The notes under the pieces: model-generated | The model's database searches: none | What the model was told of the DNA's origin: nothing | The model's input: the letters and a program-made list of their open reading frames with translations, nothing else | Translations under genes and position numbers: made by a program | Assembly: GCA_016713875.1 (NCBI GenBank) | Contig: JADJOI010000003.1 | Coordinates: 744,001 to 808,000 of the forward strand | Reading direction: 5' to 3' | Length of the DNA stretch: 64,000 bases | Source of the DNA: Flavobacteriales bacterium | Lineage (GTDB): Bacteria; Bacteroidota; Bacteroidia; Flavobacteriales_F; PHOS-HE28 | In this document: one piece after another, positions 51,265 through 60,300 of the stretch | How positions within the stretch are numbered: the first letter of the stretch is position 1 | Layout of the letters: each line of letters starts with the position of its first letter

Positions 51265-51416
51265 ACTGTCTCCCTGTTCAAACAGCCGAAACCCCGGATG
51301 CGGCTCGTTCCATCGGTGCAGCGCACCTTGAACCGAAGTTCTAGGAGAGGCCATGTTGACATGTGCCTTTGGGATAGAGGTCACCGGCGCCAACAAGCCC
51401 AGGATTGAGAGCCTGT

Positions 51417-52544
51417 TCACGATTGTTCGGAGACCAGCTCGGCGATACATCGACGGTCGTTCACCGAAAGATATTGAGCGGCGATGCGTCGCTCGGGGTG
51501 CCGGTCGAAGGTGTAAAGCACGAGCAGGAAGATCCACTCCAGAGGCTTCATGGCCACATGCACCACGTCCGATACCCACTTGCGGTCCAGTAGGTGGTAA
51601 TGGCGCTCCACCTGCTCGCCCACACTGTCGTAGTACTTGCGGATCATGCCGTGCAGGCTCGGCGCCCGTTGCTGCACCAGTTCCTCGAAGGCGTTGGCCA
51701 CGAGCAGTTGACGGTTGCAGATGATGGTGTTGCCCGCACGCACACCCAGCCGTTGCGGACGCACGACACTTGCATGCCCTCGCGCCGCCACCGTGCAGAG
51801 GTAATGTCCGCCGCAGACCACCCCCGCGCATTCGTGGTCCAGTTGCGACAGCCCGTGCCGATAGGTGTCGGTGAAGGCCCGGAGGAAGCTGTCCGGTCGC
51901 TGACCGAAGAGTAGCAGGGCGCAGGCGATCAGCGCAAGCACCGGCACGCACAGCACTAAGAGCAGGGGGTACTTGGTCCATGGATACGCGTGGAGCAGTT
52001 GCCAGCATTGGTGCTCCAGTATCGACGCGGGCTCCAGGGTGTGTGACTGAGCGAGGAAGAGTCTGTGGTTGCGTACCAGCACCATCAGGAAGAGCAGGAT
52101 AATGGGCACGTGGAACAGGGCCAGCGCGCGGCCGAGGTCCTCGTCCTTGTGGTGGATGACCACGACCCCGTTCACTACCACGCCAAGCACAAGCAGCACG
52201 TTCACCAGGACTTCGGGAATTGGTGGGAGTACGCTCTCTCTTAAAGAGCTGAAGTAGTATGCGATCACGCAAAGCGAGATCAGCACGTAAACGGACATCC
52301 TATGTTCTGGGGAGAAAAAGGCGGTGTCGTTACAGCAGTCGTTCAAGGCGCCGTTATCTCCGACGGCGAGGAATACAAGCGGTAGCGCTACAAGGCTCAT
52401 GAACTCGGCATAGCGAAATAGGTATGGATGCCACCTTCTTCCCATCGCATTCAACAGGGGGGCGGAGAGGACCACTATCCCCGGTGAAAGGAGCAGGAAC
52501 ACCTGAGCTCCGTAGAACACGGCTATTCCCAGTTCACTGCTCAT
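51417..52544 (-). CDS. Polytopic membrane protein (DUF6688-like)
   Basis: A 375-residue protein with about seven predicted membrane helices (for example GAQVFLLLSPGIVVLSAPLL, VYVLISLCVIAYYF, VLVNVLLVLGVVVNGVVVI, YPLLLVLCVPVLALIACALL). It has a conserved-looking cytoplasmic C-terminal half with HECAGVVCGGHYLCTVAARG, NTIICNRQLLVANAFEELVQ and HGMIRKYYDSVG. It resembles DUF6688 from memory; that name needs a profile search. Its start overlaps the glycosidase stop (ATGA), so the two are translated together. Both lie inside the segment bounded by 65-bp repeats. The 150 nt downstream hold no clear terminator. Confidence 0.65.
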   Translation of the reverse strand: MSSELGIAVFYGAQVFLLLSPGIVVLSAPLLNAMGRRWHPYLFRYAEFMSLVALPLVFLAVGDNGALNDCCNDTAFFSPEHRMSVYVLISLCVIAYYFSSLRESVLPPIPEVLVNVLLVLGVVVNGVVVIHHKDEDLGRALALFHVPIILLFLMVLVRNHRLFLAQSHTLEPASILEHQCWQLLHAYPWTKYPLLLVLCVPVLALIACALLLFGQRPDSFLRAFTDTYRHGLSQLDHECAGVVCGGHYLCTVAARGHASVVRPQRLGVRAGNTIICNRQLLVANAFEELVQQRAPSLHGMIRKYYDSVGEQVERHYHLLDRKWVSDVVHVAMKPLEWIFLLVLYTFDRHPERRIAAQYLSVNDRRCIAELVSEQS

Positions 52545-53287
52545 TGGACCAAGGCCACCATCACCCCAAGCACGCCGTCCAACTGCTTCAGCCCTTCCTC
52601 AGGGATATAGGCGCGGCTCACGGCGCCGTCGAAGTAGAGCGCGTTGGTGCAGCCCTGCTCCTTCAGGTGCGTGGCGAGGTCGAAGAAGTTCACCGGTTCG
52701 CGGCTGATGGTGAAGAGGAGCCCGCCATCGGGTCGGATGCCCACCGCGTTGCGGATGTGGAGGTTGCTGCTGCCCTGCCGGAACTGCGCGTTCACCACGC
52801 CGTCCACCAGCAACATGGGGCCGCTCTGCGTGGCGTGGCGCGGGGTGGGCGCCTGCTTCATGGCCTGCGTGGTGCGTACGAAGGCGGTGCCGTCCTGCTC
52901 AATGCCGAACACGCCGTTGGGCTGCATGGTGAAGTTGCCCGTGCCGGTGGAGGCCGTGTTCAGTTTGTGCAGGGTGCGGCCGTTCTCCACGTAAAACCCC
53001 ACTGGCACCTGCTGCGGGTCGTACATGCCGCCGTTCATCGCGAAGCGGAGGGTCTTGCCCGTGCGCGTCACTTCCTGTTCCAGCGCACCGATGTTCCCCA
53101 TCACGCCTCCTTGCGCATCCTTCCAATGCACGGTGATGGGTTCCTTCACCGGGTCGACCCAGCGGTCGGCGAAGCGTCCATCGGGCATTGGCCGCAAGGC
53201 CAGGAGCGCTCCGGTCGCGCCGATCAGGAGCAGCGCACGAGGGAAGAGGGGCACGACACCCGTGGTTCTTCCGCTGTGCATGCGCAT
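52541..53287 (-). CDS. Phosphodiester glycosidase (NAGPA/DUF2233) family protein
   Basis: A 248-residue exported or membrane-anchored protein with an N-terminal hydrophobic segment (about 15-31). The core motifs of the phosphodiester glycosidase family are seen: LRFAMNGGMYDPQQVPVGFY, GVFGIEQDGTAFV, RHATQSGPMLLVDGVVNAQF, RNAVGIRPDGGLLF and a C-terminal CTNALYFDGAVSRAY. The human member removes GlcNAc covering mannose-6-phosphate; bacterial roles are mostly unknown. A TAGCTTTC box lies 4 nt before the ATG, divergent from vsr. Confidence 0.85.
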   Translation of the reverse strand: MRMHSGRTTGVVPLFPRALLLIGATGALLALRPMPDGRFADRWVDPVKEPITVHWKDAQGGVMGNIGALEQEVTRTGKTLRFAMNGGMYDPQQVPVGFYVENGRTLHKLNTASTGTGNFTMQPNGVFGIEQDGTAFVRTTQAMKQAPTPRHATQSGPMLLVDGVVNAQFRQGSSNLHIRNAVGIRPDGGLLFTISREPVNFFDLATHLKEQGCTNALYFDGAVSRAYIPEEGLKQLDGVLGVMVALVQ

Positions 53288-53291
53288 GTCC

Positions 53292-53299
53292 GAAAGCTA
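53292..53299 (-). promoter_or_regulatory. Candidate -7 box TAGCTTTC for the glycosidase gene
   Basis: One mismatch from TAnnTTTG, 4 nt before the ATG at 53287; implies a leaderless mRNA. Confidence 0.5.
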
Positions 53300-53310
53300 C
53301 GCCTGCGGTG

Positions 53311-53318
53311 CAGCTTTG
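53311..53318 (+). promoter_or_regulatory. Candidate -7 box CAGCTTTG for vsr
   Basis: One mismatch from TAnnTTTG, 4 nt before the GTG at 53323, 11 nt from the divergent glycosidase box. Confidence 0.5.
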
Positions 53319-53322
53319 CACC

Positions 53323-53844
53323 GTGCTCGCCCGACCCTACCTCCGCGACGGCCGCGCGCCCGTGCCCACGGACCCGCGCGTGAGCGCCACCATGAGCCGC
53401 ATCCGGGCGAAGCACACCGGACCGGAGCTGCTGGTGCGGAAGGCCCTGCGCGAGCGCGGATCCACCGGCTATCGGCTGCACTACGTCAAAGCGCCCGGCA
53501 AGCCCGACATCGCCTTCGTGGGACGCAGGGTCGCCGTGTTCGTGCACGGCTGCTTCTGGCACGGCTGCCCGCATTGCCAGCCCCGCCGCCCCAGGACGCA
53601 CAAGGGCTTTTGGAACGCCAAGCTGGACCGCAACCAGGCCCGCGATGCCGAGAAGGCGAAAGCGCTGAGGAAGTCGGGCTGGACCGTGTTCACCCTGTGG
53701 GAGTGCCGGGTGAAGGAGGATGTGCGGAAAGAGGTGGGGCGGGTGGTGCGCAGCCTGGACGCCGCAACGCACCTTCAGCGGTCGCGCCGCCCGAGCAGCC
53801 GCCCGAAGAAGCGCTTCTCAAAGTCCCAGAAGAAGCGGAACTGA
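53323..53844 (+). CDS. vsr: Very short patch repair-like endonuclease (Vsr family)
   Basis: A 173-residue protein of the Vsr/PD-(D/E)XK group, which nicks DNA next to T:G mismatches left by deaminated 5-methylcytosine. Motifs: MSRIRAKHTGPELLVRKAL, the catalytic Asp62 in GKPDIAF, and VHGCFWHGCPHC with His75, His80 and zinc-type cysteines. No cytosine methyltransferase is in this window. Start GTG 53323 is set by the promoter box 4 nt upstream. Residues 6-26 come from the 65-bp repeat, so the insertion rebuilt this gene with a new start. The last 70 nt overlap the convergent gene. Confidence 0.85.
   Translation: MLARPYLRDGRAPVPTDPRVSATMSRIRAKHTGPELLVRKALRERGSTGYRLHYVKAPGKPDIAFVGRRVAVFVHGCFWHGCPHCQPRRPRTHKGFWNAKLDRNQARDAEKAKALRKSGWTVFTLWECRVKEDVRKEVGRVVRSLDAATHLQRSRRPSSRPKKRFSKSQKKRN
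53336..53400. repeat. Right copy of 65-bp direct repeat
   Basis: Identical to 51149-51213; forms codons 5-26 of the intact vsr gene. Confidence 0.95.
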
Positions 53845-54089
53845 CCGAAGAGCGCGCCGTAGGCGAGCAGCAGCAGGTTGTACATGGGCAGGATCAGCAG
53901 GTAGTACAGCGCGGTGAAGACCGCGCGTTGCTCGCCACCGGTGAACCAGGCCACCACCGGCCGCTTGAGGAACATCACCGTGAAACCGGTGCAGGCGAAG
54001 ACCAGAAGGATGACCAGGACGCGCGATGGCGAGACCTTCCACCGCTCGGCCAGCCGGTCCACCCAGCTTTTCCGCTCACCCGTTGTCAC
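53775..54089 (-). CDS. Small membrane protein (DUF6787-like)
   Basis: A 104-residue protein. WVDRLAERWKVSPSRVLVIL leads into two membrane helices (about 17-38 and 55-78), ending FGQFRFFWDFEKRFFGRLLG. The pattern resembles DUF6787 from memory. No ATG gives a sensible N-terminus; GTG 54089 is chosen, with a promoter-like ATCTTCG 4 nt upstream. It is convergent with vsr and overlaps it by 70 nt. Function unknown. Confidence 0.65.
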   Translation of the reverse strand: MTTGERKSWVDRLAERWKVSPSRVLVILLVFACTGFTVMFLKRPVVAWFTGGEQRAVFTALYYLLILPMYNLLLLAYGALFGQFRFFWDFEKRFFGRLLGRRDR

Positions 54090-54144
54090 GGCGCGAAGAT
54101 CGACGCGATTTCCATGCGCGCGACCTGTTCCGCTCCAGCGGGAT

Positions 54145-54172
54145 GGGCACATGCTCAAATGAGCACATGCCC
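54145..54172 (-). terminator. Hairpin between two minus-strand genes
   Basis: TGCTCA-AA-TGAGCA with outer GGGCA/TGCCC, and a second ATGAGCACATG copy just after. It may end the upstream TolB-like gene. Confidence 0.4.
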
Positions 54173-54188
54173 ATATGAGCACATGGTC

Positions 54189-55298
54189 TCAATCCTTCCA
54201 CTCGGCCAGGAAGAGGTTGGTGTCACGCGTGCCGCCGTTGTACCGGTTGCTGCTGAACACGAGGTGCCGCCCGTCCTTGGTGAACACGGGGAAGGCGTCG
54301 AAGGTGTCGCTGGTGGTGAGGCGCTCCAGGCCGGTACCGTCCACGTTGATCATGAACAGGCTGAAGGGGAAGCCGCGCTCGGACAGGTGGTTGCTGGCGA
54401 AGATGAGCTTGGTGCCCGAGGGGTGCCAATAGGGGGCCCAGTTGGCCTTGCCCAGCGAGGTCACCTGCCGCGCATCGCTGCCGTCCGCGTTGGCCACGAA
54501 GAGCTCCATGTTGGTGGGCTGCACCAGGCCCCGCTTCAGCAGGTCGGTGTACTCCTTCACGTCCTCCGGGGTCTTGGGCCGGCTGGCGCGCCACACGAGC
54601 TTGCTGCCGTCCGGGCTGAAGAACGCACCGCCGTCATAGCCCAGTTCGGTGGTCACCCGCTTCACGTCGCTGCCGTCGATGGCCATGGTGTAGAGGTCGA
54701 GGTCGCCATCGCGTACGCTGGTGAACACGATGCGGTCGCCTTTGGGGCTCACGGTGGCCTCGGCATCGTAGCCCGGGCTGTTCGTCAGCTTGCGGCGGAT
54801 GCCGCCTTGCAGGTCGCTCACGTAGATGTCGAAGCTGTCGTAGAGCGGCCAGACGTAGGGGCCGCCGTGCTTCCGTTCGGGCACAGGCGGGCAACCGGGG
54901 CCGGCCTCGTGCGTGCTGGCGAAGAGCACCAGGCTGTCGCCCGGCAGGAAGTAGCTGCACGTGGTGCGGCCGCCGTTCACGCTCACCTTGGTGGGCGGCC
55001 CGCTGCGCAGGTCGTCCGTGAAGGGGTTGAACCAGCGGATCTGGTCGCAGCTGTCGCCCCAGGCCTTGTTGGTGACCTGGAACACGAGCCGGTCGTTGGC
55101 GAAGTTCCAATACGCCTCCGCGTTGTCGCCGCCGAAAGTGAGCTGCTTCAGGCTCTTGAAGTGCGTTTCACCGGGCAGGATGAGCGCGGTGTCCGCGGCG
55201 GCGGTGAGGGTATCGGCCGTGGTTGTCGGGTGCTTGTCGGTGGGGGCGGTGCCGCAGCCGAAGGTGGCCAGCGGGGCGAGCAGAAGGAGGCGCTTCAT
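54189..55298 (-). CDS. TolB-like PD40 propeller lipoprotein
   Basis: A 369-residue protein. The signal peptide carries a lipobox (ATFGC, Cys15), so it is probably a lipoprotein. The body is a beta-propeller with repeated PD40 blades: DAEATVSPKGDRIVFTSVRD, GGAFFSPDGSKLVWRASRP, WAPYWHPSGTKLIFASNH, DAFPVFTKDGRHLVFSSNR. Each blade is followed by a DIYVSDL / DLYTMAIDGSD-type loop, as in TolB and WD40-like domains. Likely an envelope scaffold; the partner is unknown. A TATTTTCG box lies 24 nt upstream (55323-55330). Confidence 0.85.
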   Translation of the reverse strand: MKRLLLLAPLATFGCGTAPTDKHPTTTADTLTAAADTALILPGETHFKSLKQLTFGGDNAEAYWNFANDRLVFQVTNKAWGDSCDQIRWFNPFTDDLRSGPPTKVSVNGGRTTCSYFLPGDSLVLFASTHEAGPGCPPVPERKHGGPYVWPLYDSFDIYVSDLQGGIRRKLTNSPGYDAEATVSPKGDRIVFTSVRDGDLDLYTMAIDGSDVKRVTTELGYDGGAFFSPDGSKLVWRASRPKTPEDVKEYTDLLKRGLVQPTNMELFVANADGSDARQVTSLGKANWAPYWHPSGTKLIFASNHLSERGFPFSLFMINVDGTGLERLTTSDTFDAFPVFTKDGRHLVFSSNRYNGGTRDTNLFLAEWKD

Positions 55299-55322
55299 CA
55301 AGGGGTGGGGTCGAAGGGGCCG

Positions 55323-55330
55323 CGAAAATA
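55323..55330 (-). promoter_or_regulatory. Candidate -7 box TATTTTCG for the TolB-like gene
   Basis: A TAnnTTCG-type box 24 nt before the ATG at 55298. Confidence 0.45.
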
Positions 55331-55374
55331 GGCCGGGGGGATCGAGGGCCGTGTCACCCTTCGGCAAGGCCCAT

Positions 55375-55382
55375 TACCTTCT
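55375..55382 (+). promoter_or_regulatory. Candidate -7 box TACCTTCT, 6 nt before the ATG
   Basis: A partial TAnnTTTG match directly before the radical SAM gene at 55389. Confidence 0.4.
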
Positions 55383-55388
55383 GACGCG

Positions 55389-56468
55389 ATGGATGACGGG
55401 ATGTTCGTCAAAGGCCGCGGGGCCGACCGCCAGGTGGCGAACCGCTTCCTGCAGCGGCACTACGGGGTGGTGGAGCCGACCGGGATCGACGAGCCCGAGC
55501 TGGGGGTGGACCATGCCACGCAGGTGCTGCCCACTTTCCCCCGCACCATCCTGAACCGGGTGGACAGCCCCGACCTGCCCTTCACCTGGAGCCTGAACCC
55601 GTACCAGGGCTGCGAGCACGGCTGCAGCTACTGCTATGCACGACCCACCCACGAGTACTGGGGCTACAGCGCGGGCCTCGACTTCGAACGCGTGATCCTC
55701 GTGAAGCGCGAGGCGGCCGCGCTGCTCGAGAAGGCCTTGCGCGCCCCGGCCTGGGCTGGCGAGCCGATCATGCTCTCCGGGGCCACCGACCCCTACCAAC
55801 CGGTGGAGCGCCAGGAGCGGCTGACGCGCGCCTGCCTGGAGCTGTGCCTGCGCTTCGGCCAGCCCGTGAGCGTGATCACGAAGAACGCGCTGGTGACGCG
55901 TGACATCGACCTGCTGGCCGAGCTGGCCCGGGAGCGCCGCGCCGCGGTGGCCATCAGCCTCACCACGTTGAACGAGGACCTGCGCCGGGTGCTGGAGCCC
56001 CGCACGAGCACCGCGGCGAACCGCCTGAAGGCCATGGAGCTGCTCGCGGCGGCCGGCGTTCCGGTGTTCGCCATGATCGCGCCGGTGATCCCCGCGCTCA
56101 ACGAGCCCGAGATCCCTGCGTTGCTGCGGGCCGCCCGGGAGGCCGGAGCGGTGGGCGCGGGCTACACCGTGCTGCGCACCAACGGCCCGGTGGAACCCCT
56201 CTTCCGCGCCTGGCTGCAGCACCACTTCCCCGACCGGGCCGCCAAGGTGATCGCGCAGACCAGCGCGTTGCACGGTGGCCGCATGAGCGATGGCCGTTCC
56301 GGCGTCCGCATGCGGGGCGAAGGAGCCTTCGCGCTGCAGATCAACCGCCTCTTCACGGTCATGCGGCGGCGGATCTTCGGACAGAGCGCCTTCCCCGCGC
56401 TGGACAGCAGTGGCTTCAACCGCCCTCCGCAGGGGCAGCTGGAGCTGTTCCCGCCAGGGGAAGGGTGA
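55389..56468 (+). CDS. Radical SAM protein (PA0069 / SplB-like family)
   Basis: A 359-residue radical SAM enzyme. The cluster motif is CEHGCSYC (Cys75, Cys79, Cys82) followed by YARPTHEYWG, the signature of the PA0069 group related to spore photoproduct lyase. LSGATDPYQPVERQ and VFAMIAPVIPALNEPEIP are further conserved segments. The substrate is unknown. The last 53 nt overlap the convergent ThpR gene. Confidence 0.88.
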   Translation: MDDGMFVKGRGADRQVANRFLQRHYGVVEPTGIDEPELGVDHATQVLPTFPRTILNRVDSPDLPFTWSLNPYQGCEHGCSYCYARPTHEYWGYSAGLDFERVILVKREAAALLEKALRAPAWAGEPIMLSGATDPYQPVERQERLTRACLELCLRFGQPVSVITKNALVTRDIDLLAELARERRAAVAISLTTLNEDLRRVLEPRTSTAANRLKAMELLAAAGVPVFAMIAPVIPALNEPEIPALLRAAREAGAVGAGYTVLRTNGPVEPLFRAWLQHHFPDRAAKVIAQTSALHGGRMSDGRSGVRMRGEGAFALQINRLFTVMRRRIFGQSAFPALDSSGFNRPPQGQLELFPPGEG

Positions 56469-56967
56469 GCAGCGGCGTGTACCGCAGGCCTTCGGACGTG
56501 CGCCGACTTTCGTACAGCGCCAGCCGGTCCACCACCAGCTCACCGGGCAAGGGCCGTGCGGCGACCGCCGAATGGTGTGGCACCGCGGCGCGGGCCAGGG
56601 TCACATGCGGCCAGAGTGGTTCGCGATCGTCGGGCGTCAGGCCGAGCGCGTGCGACAGCCGGTGATGCAGATCGCGGTGGGCCGGGTGCGGCGCAAAGCG
56701 GGACCAGATCATGCGGGGGCGGTCATCAGGCATCGAGCAGAGAAGGGCCTCGTGGAGCGCGTACGGAGCGGTCGTTGCACAGACGGTCCGCAGCGATGCG
56801 TGGATCGTGCCGAGCTCGTCCGCTGCGCGCTCACCGATGAAGCGCGCGGTGAGGTGCCAGCCGTCCGGGTCCGTGGCGGCCCAGCCCGTGAGGTCCTGTG
56901 CGGCGAGCGCGTCGTGCAGGAGGGTCGACCACAAGGCCGGCAGGGGAGCGGCGATGAAGAGGCGCAT
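56416..56967 (-). CDS. thpR: RNA 2',3'-cyclic phosphodiesterase
   Basis: A 183-residue member of the 2H phosphoesterase family (LigT/ThpR), opening 2',3'-cyclic phosphates on RNA. The two HxT motifs are HLT (38-40) and HVT (121-123), with MRLFIAAPLP at the start as usual. It lies 3 nt after the acylphosphatase gene, so the two form a short operon. The C-terminal tail overlaps the convergent radical SAM gene by 53 nt. Confidence 0.9.
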   Translation of the reverse strand: MRLFIAAPLPALWSTLLHDALAAQDLTGWAATDPDGWHLTARFIGERAADELGTIHASLRTVCATTAPYALHEALLCSMPDDRPRMIWSRFAPHPAHRDLHHRLSHALGLTPDDREPLWPHVTLARAAVPHHSAVAARPLPGELVVDRLALYESRRTSEGLRYTPLLTLPLAGTAPAAPAEGG

Positions 56968-56970
56968 GGG

Positions 56971-57249
56971 TCAACGCACGATGGGGAACCCGGCGCCGTG
57001 CTCTGGAGGCTCAGGGCGAACGGTCACCCGGGTCACCCGGGCGAGCGGCGGGCCGCTGCGGCACCAGGCCACGAAGCGGTCCACCGCATCGGGCGACCCT
57101 TCGGCCGCGGCTTCTACACCACCGTCGGGCAGGTTGCGCACCCAGCCGGTGAGGCCCAGGCGAAGCGCTTCCTCGGCGGCATGCTTGCGGTACCACACGC
57201 CCTGAACGGTGCCTTCGATGTGCAGGCGAAGCCGGATGGTGGGGGGCAT
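56971..57249 (-). CDS. acyP: Acylphosphatase
   Basis: A 92-residue enzyme hydrolysing carboxyl-phosphate bonds. The substrate loop GTVQGVWYR contains Arg21 and GWVRNLPDGGVE contains Asn39, the two catalytic residues by family alignment; the length is standard. A GACCTTTG box is 4 nt before the ATG. The gene leads a two-gene operon with thpR. Confidence 0.92.
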   Translation of the reverse strand: MPPTIRLRLHIEGTVQGVWYRKHAAEEALRLGLTGWVRNLPDGGVEAAAEGSPDAVDRFVAWCRSGPPLARVTRVTVRPEPPEHGAGFPIVR

Positions 57250-57253
57250 GGGA

Positions 57254-57261
57254 CAAAGGTC
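57254..57261 (-). promoter_or_regulatory. Candidate -7 box GACCTTTG for acyP-thpR
   Basis: One mismatch from TAnnTTTG, 4 nt before the ATG at 57249. Confidence 0.5.
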
Positions 57262-57307
57262 GCTTGACAGGTGGTGGGGTTCCGAGGTAGATTCGTCGAC
57301 ATTTTCG

Positions 57308-57349
57308 ATGTACTGGTCGAAGAAACTCGCACAAGCCTCCACCTCATGA
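57308..57349 (+). promoter_or_regulatory. Possible 13-codon upstream frame overlapping the next start
   Basis: ATG 57308 opens MYWSKKLAQASTS and stops with a TGA that overlaps the ATG of the large gene (ATGA). A TAGATTCG box lies at 57288-57295. This could couple translation of the large gene to a short leader. Confidence 0.35.
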
Positions 57350-60300
57350 AGCACCCCTTCCACCGCCTGATGATCGCCGGTTCCGTAGCGTTCACCGCGC
57401 TCTGCACGTCGGCCCAATCGGTGCCCTCGGGTTTCGCGGACGTGCTGGTGATGGGCGGATGGGTGGCCCCGCAGGGCGCCGTGTGGGATGCCAACGACCG
57501 CATGTACGTGTGGGAGAAGGCCGGCAAGGTGTGGATCGTGGAGAACGGCGTGCGGCTGCCCAGCCCGTTGATCGACATCAGTCCCGAGGTGGGCGACTGG
57601 CGCGACCACGGGTTCCTGGGCTTCGCGCTGGACCCGAACTTTCTGACGAACGGCTACATCTATCTGCTCTACGCCGTCGACCGGCACCACCTGATGAACT
57701 TCGGCACGGGCAGCTACAACGCCAACACGAACGAGTATTTCAACGCGACGATCATGCGCCTGGCGCGCTACACCGCGGTGGGCCCGACCTTCAACACGGT
57801 GAACTATGGCAGCCGTCTGGTCCTACTGGGGGAGAGCCCCTCCACGGGTGTGCCGCTGCTGCACGAATCGCACAGCACGGGTACGATCATGTTCGGCACG
57901 GACGGCACGTTGCTCATGAGCCTGGGCGATGGCGCGAGCTATACGAGCACCGATGTTGGCAGCGCTTCGGAGACATATTATCAGCAGGCCCTCACTGACG
58001 GGATCATCCGTCCGGCCGAGAACGTGGGTGCGTTCCGTTCGCAGATGGTGAATAGCTTCAACGGGAAGATCCTTCGGTTGGACCCGGCCACGGGGAACGG
58101 CCTGCCGTCGAACCCCTTCTGGAACGCGGCCCAGCCGCGGTCGGCGCAGAGCCGCACCTGGGCCCTTGGCTTGCGGAACCCGTACCGCTGCACCCTGCGG
58201 CCGGGCTCGGGGAGCGTCGATCCGGCGGCCGGTGACCCGGGCACCATCTACATCGGCGATGTGCAGTGGAACACGTGGGAGGACATGAACGTGTGCTACG
58301 AGGGCGGGATGAACTTCGGCTGGCCCCTGTTCGAGGGCATGACCCCGCTGACGAGCTACACGAACGCGCTGACGTACAACATGGACGCGCCCAACCCGCT
58401 GTACGACGGCATCAACTGCACGCTTCCTTATTTCCGCTTCCAGGACCTGTGCAAGCAGGACACGCCGATCCACCTCAACGGCCATCCCAACCCATGCAAC
58501 AGCGGGGTGCAGATCCCCAACACCGTGCACAAGTTCTACCACGCGCGGCCGGCGATCGACTGGCGCCACGGGCAGAACTGGGCGCGCACGGCCACCTTCA
58601 ACGGCAATACGGCCACGGCCACCGATCTCAACGACCCGAACTCGCCGGTGCCGGGCCCCATGTTCGGTGGCTACGCCTCCATCGGCGGCACCTGGATCAG
58701 CGGCACCGGATGGCCCGCCGGCTACCAGAACGTCTATTTCCATGCGGACTATCCCGGCGCCTGGATCAAGCGCTTTGTGTTCGACGGCCAGGATCATCCG
58801 GTGAGCGGCCATGACTTCGGCGCGAACCTGGGCGCCATCGTGTGGGTGGGTGAAGGTCCTGAAGGGTGTCTTTACTACTCGAACTACGCGACGAACGAGA
58901 TCCGCCGCATCTGCTACACATTGGCGGTGAACCTGCCGCCCGTGGTGGCGGCCTCCCAGAACGTGCAGTACGGACCGGGCCCGTTGGCCGTGCAGTTCAC
59001 GGGGAGCGCCTCCTACGATCCGGAGTCGGGTCCGCTCACCTATCTGTGGAACTTCGGCAATGGCCAGACCAGCACGGCGGTGAACCCGAGCCACGTGTTC
59101 ACCGCACCGCCCAATACGCCCACGAGCTACACGGTGACGCTCACGGTGACCGACAACAACAACCAGACGAACCAGACCTCGCTGTTGGTGAGCGTGAACA
59201 ACACCCCCCCCGTGGTGACCATCACCAGCTTCGCCGATGGCGGCACCTACCCAGTGGGGGTGGACACCACTTACCTGCTGGAGGCCGCGGTGAACGACCT
59301 TGAACATGGACAGGCCCAGCTCACCTATGCCTGGCGCACCACGCTCCACCACAACACGCACACACACCCTGAGCCCATCGATGCCGCGCCCGTGACCAGC
59401 ACGGTGATCAGCGGTGTGGGGTGTGACGGAGAGACCTACAGCTACCAGATCACATTGACGGTGACCGACGCCGGCGGACTGAGCACCACGGACACGCATT
59501 GGTTGTACCCGCGCTGCAACGCGATCGCCCCGACCGCGGTGATCGGGACGAACGTCACGGTCGGGACAGGGCCGCTCAACGTGCAGTTCAATGGCGAAGC
59601 CTCGCACGATCCCGGGACCATCGTGAGCTACTTCTGGGATTTCGGCGATGGCACCACGTCCACGCAGATGAACCCGGCGAAGACCTTTACGGACACGGGC
59701 GACCGGACCGTGATCTTGACAGTGACCGATAACGATGGGCTCACGGGCCAGGCCACGGTGGTGATCACGGTGATCACGCTGGACCCGCCGCAGTGCATCG
59801 GTGCCTCGGGCAGCGTGCTGCGCCACTACTGGAGCGGTATCTCGGGATCAACGGTCTCCACGCTCGTGTCCAGCCCCAATTATCCGGACAGCCCGACGAG
59901 CACCAGCTTCCCCACGAGCTTCCAGGCCAACTCCGTGGCGTATGGCAACAACTACGGCACCCGCATGCGCGGCTACATCCTGGCGCCGACAACGGGCACC
60001 TATGTGTTCACTGCGGTCTCCGACGATGAGTCCATCGTGTACCTGAGCCCGAACGCCGACCCGCGTTACAAGCAGCAGATCTGTTCGGTGCCGGGCTGGA
60101 CGAACGAAGCGGAGTTCACCAAGTACCCGCAGCAGACCAGCGCAGGGATCACCCTGCAGGCCGGCATCTACTACTATGTGGAGATGCTGCACAAGGAAGG
60201 CTCCGGCGGCGACCACCTTGCCCTGTACTGGCAGACGCCGACGAACAGCGCGCGGACCATCATTCCGGGAAGCGTGCTCTCGCGCTGGCAGGACTGCCCG

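Noticed and set aside
51149..53400. Classical composite transposon around the 65-bp repeats
   Set aside because: No transposase, no terminal inverted repeats, and the repeats are vsr coding sequence.
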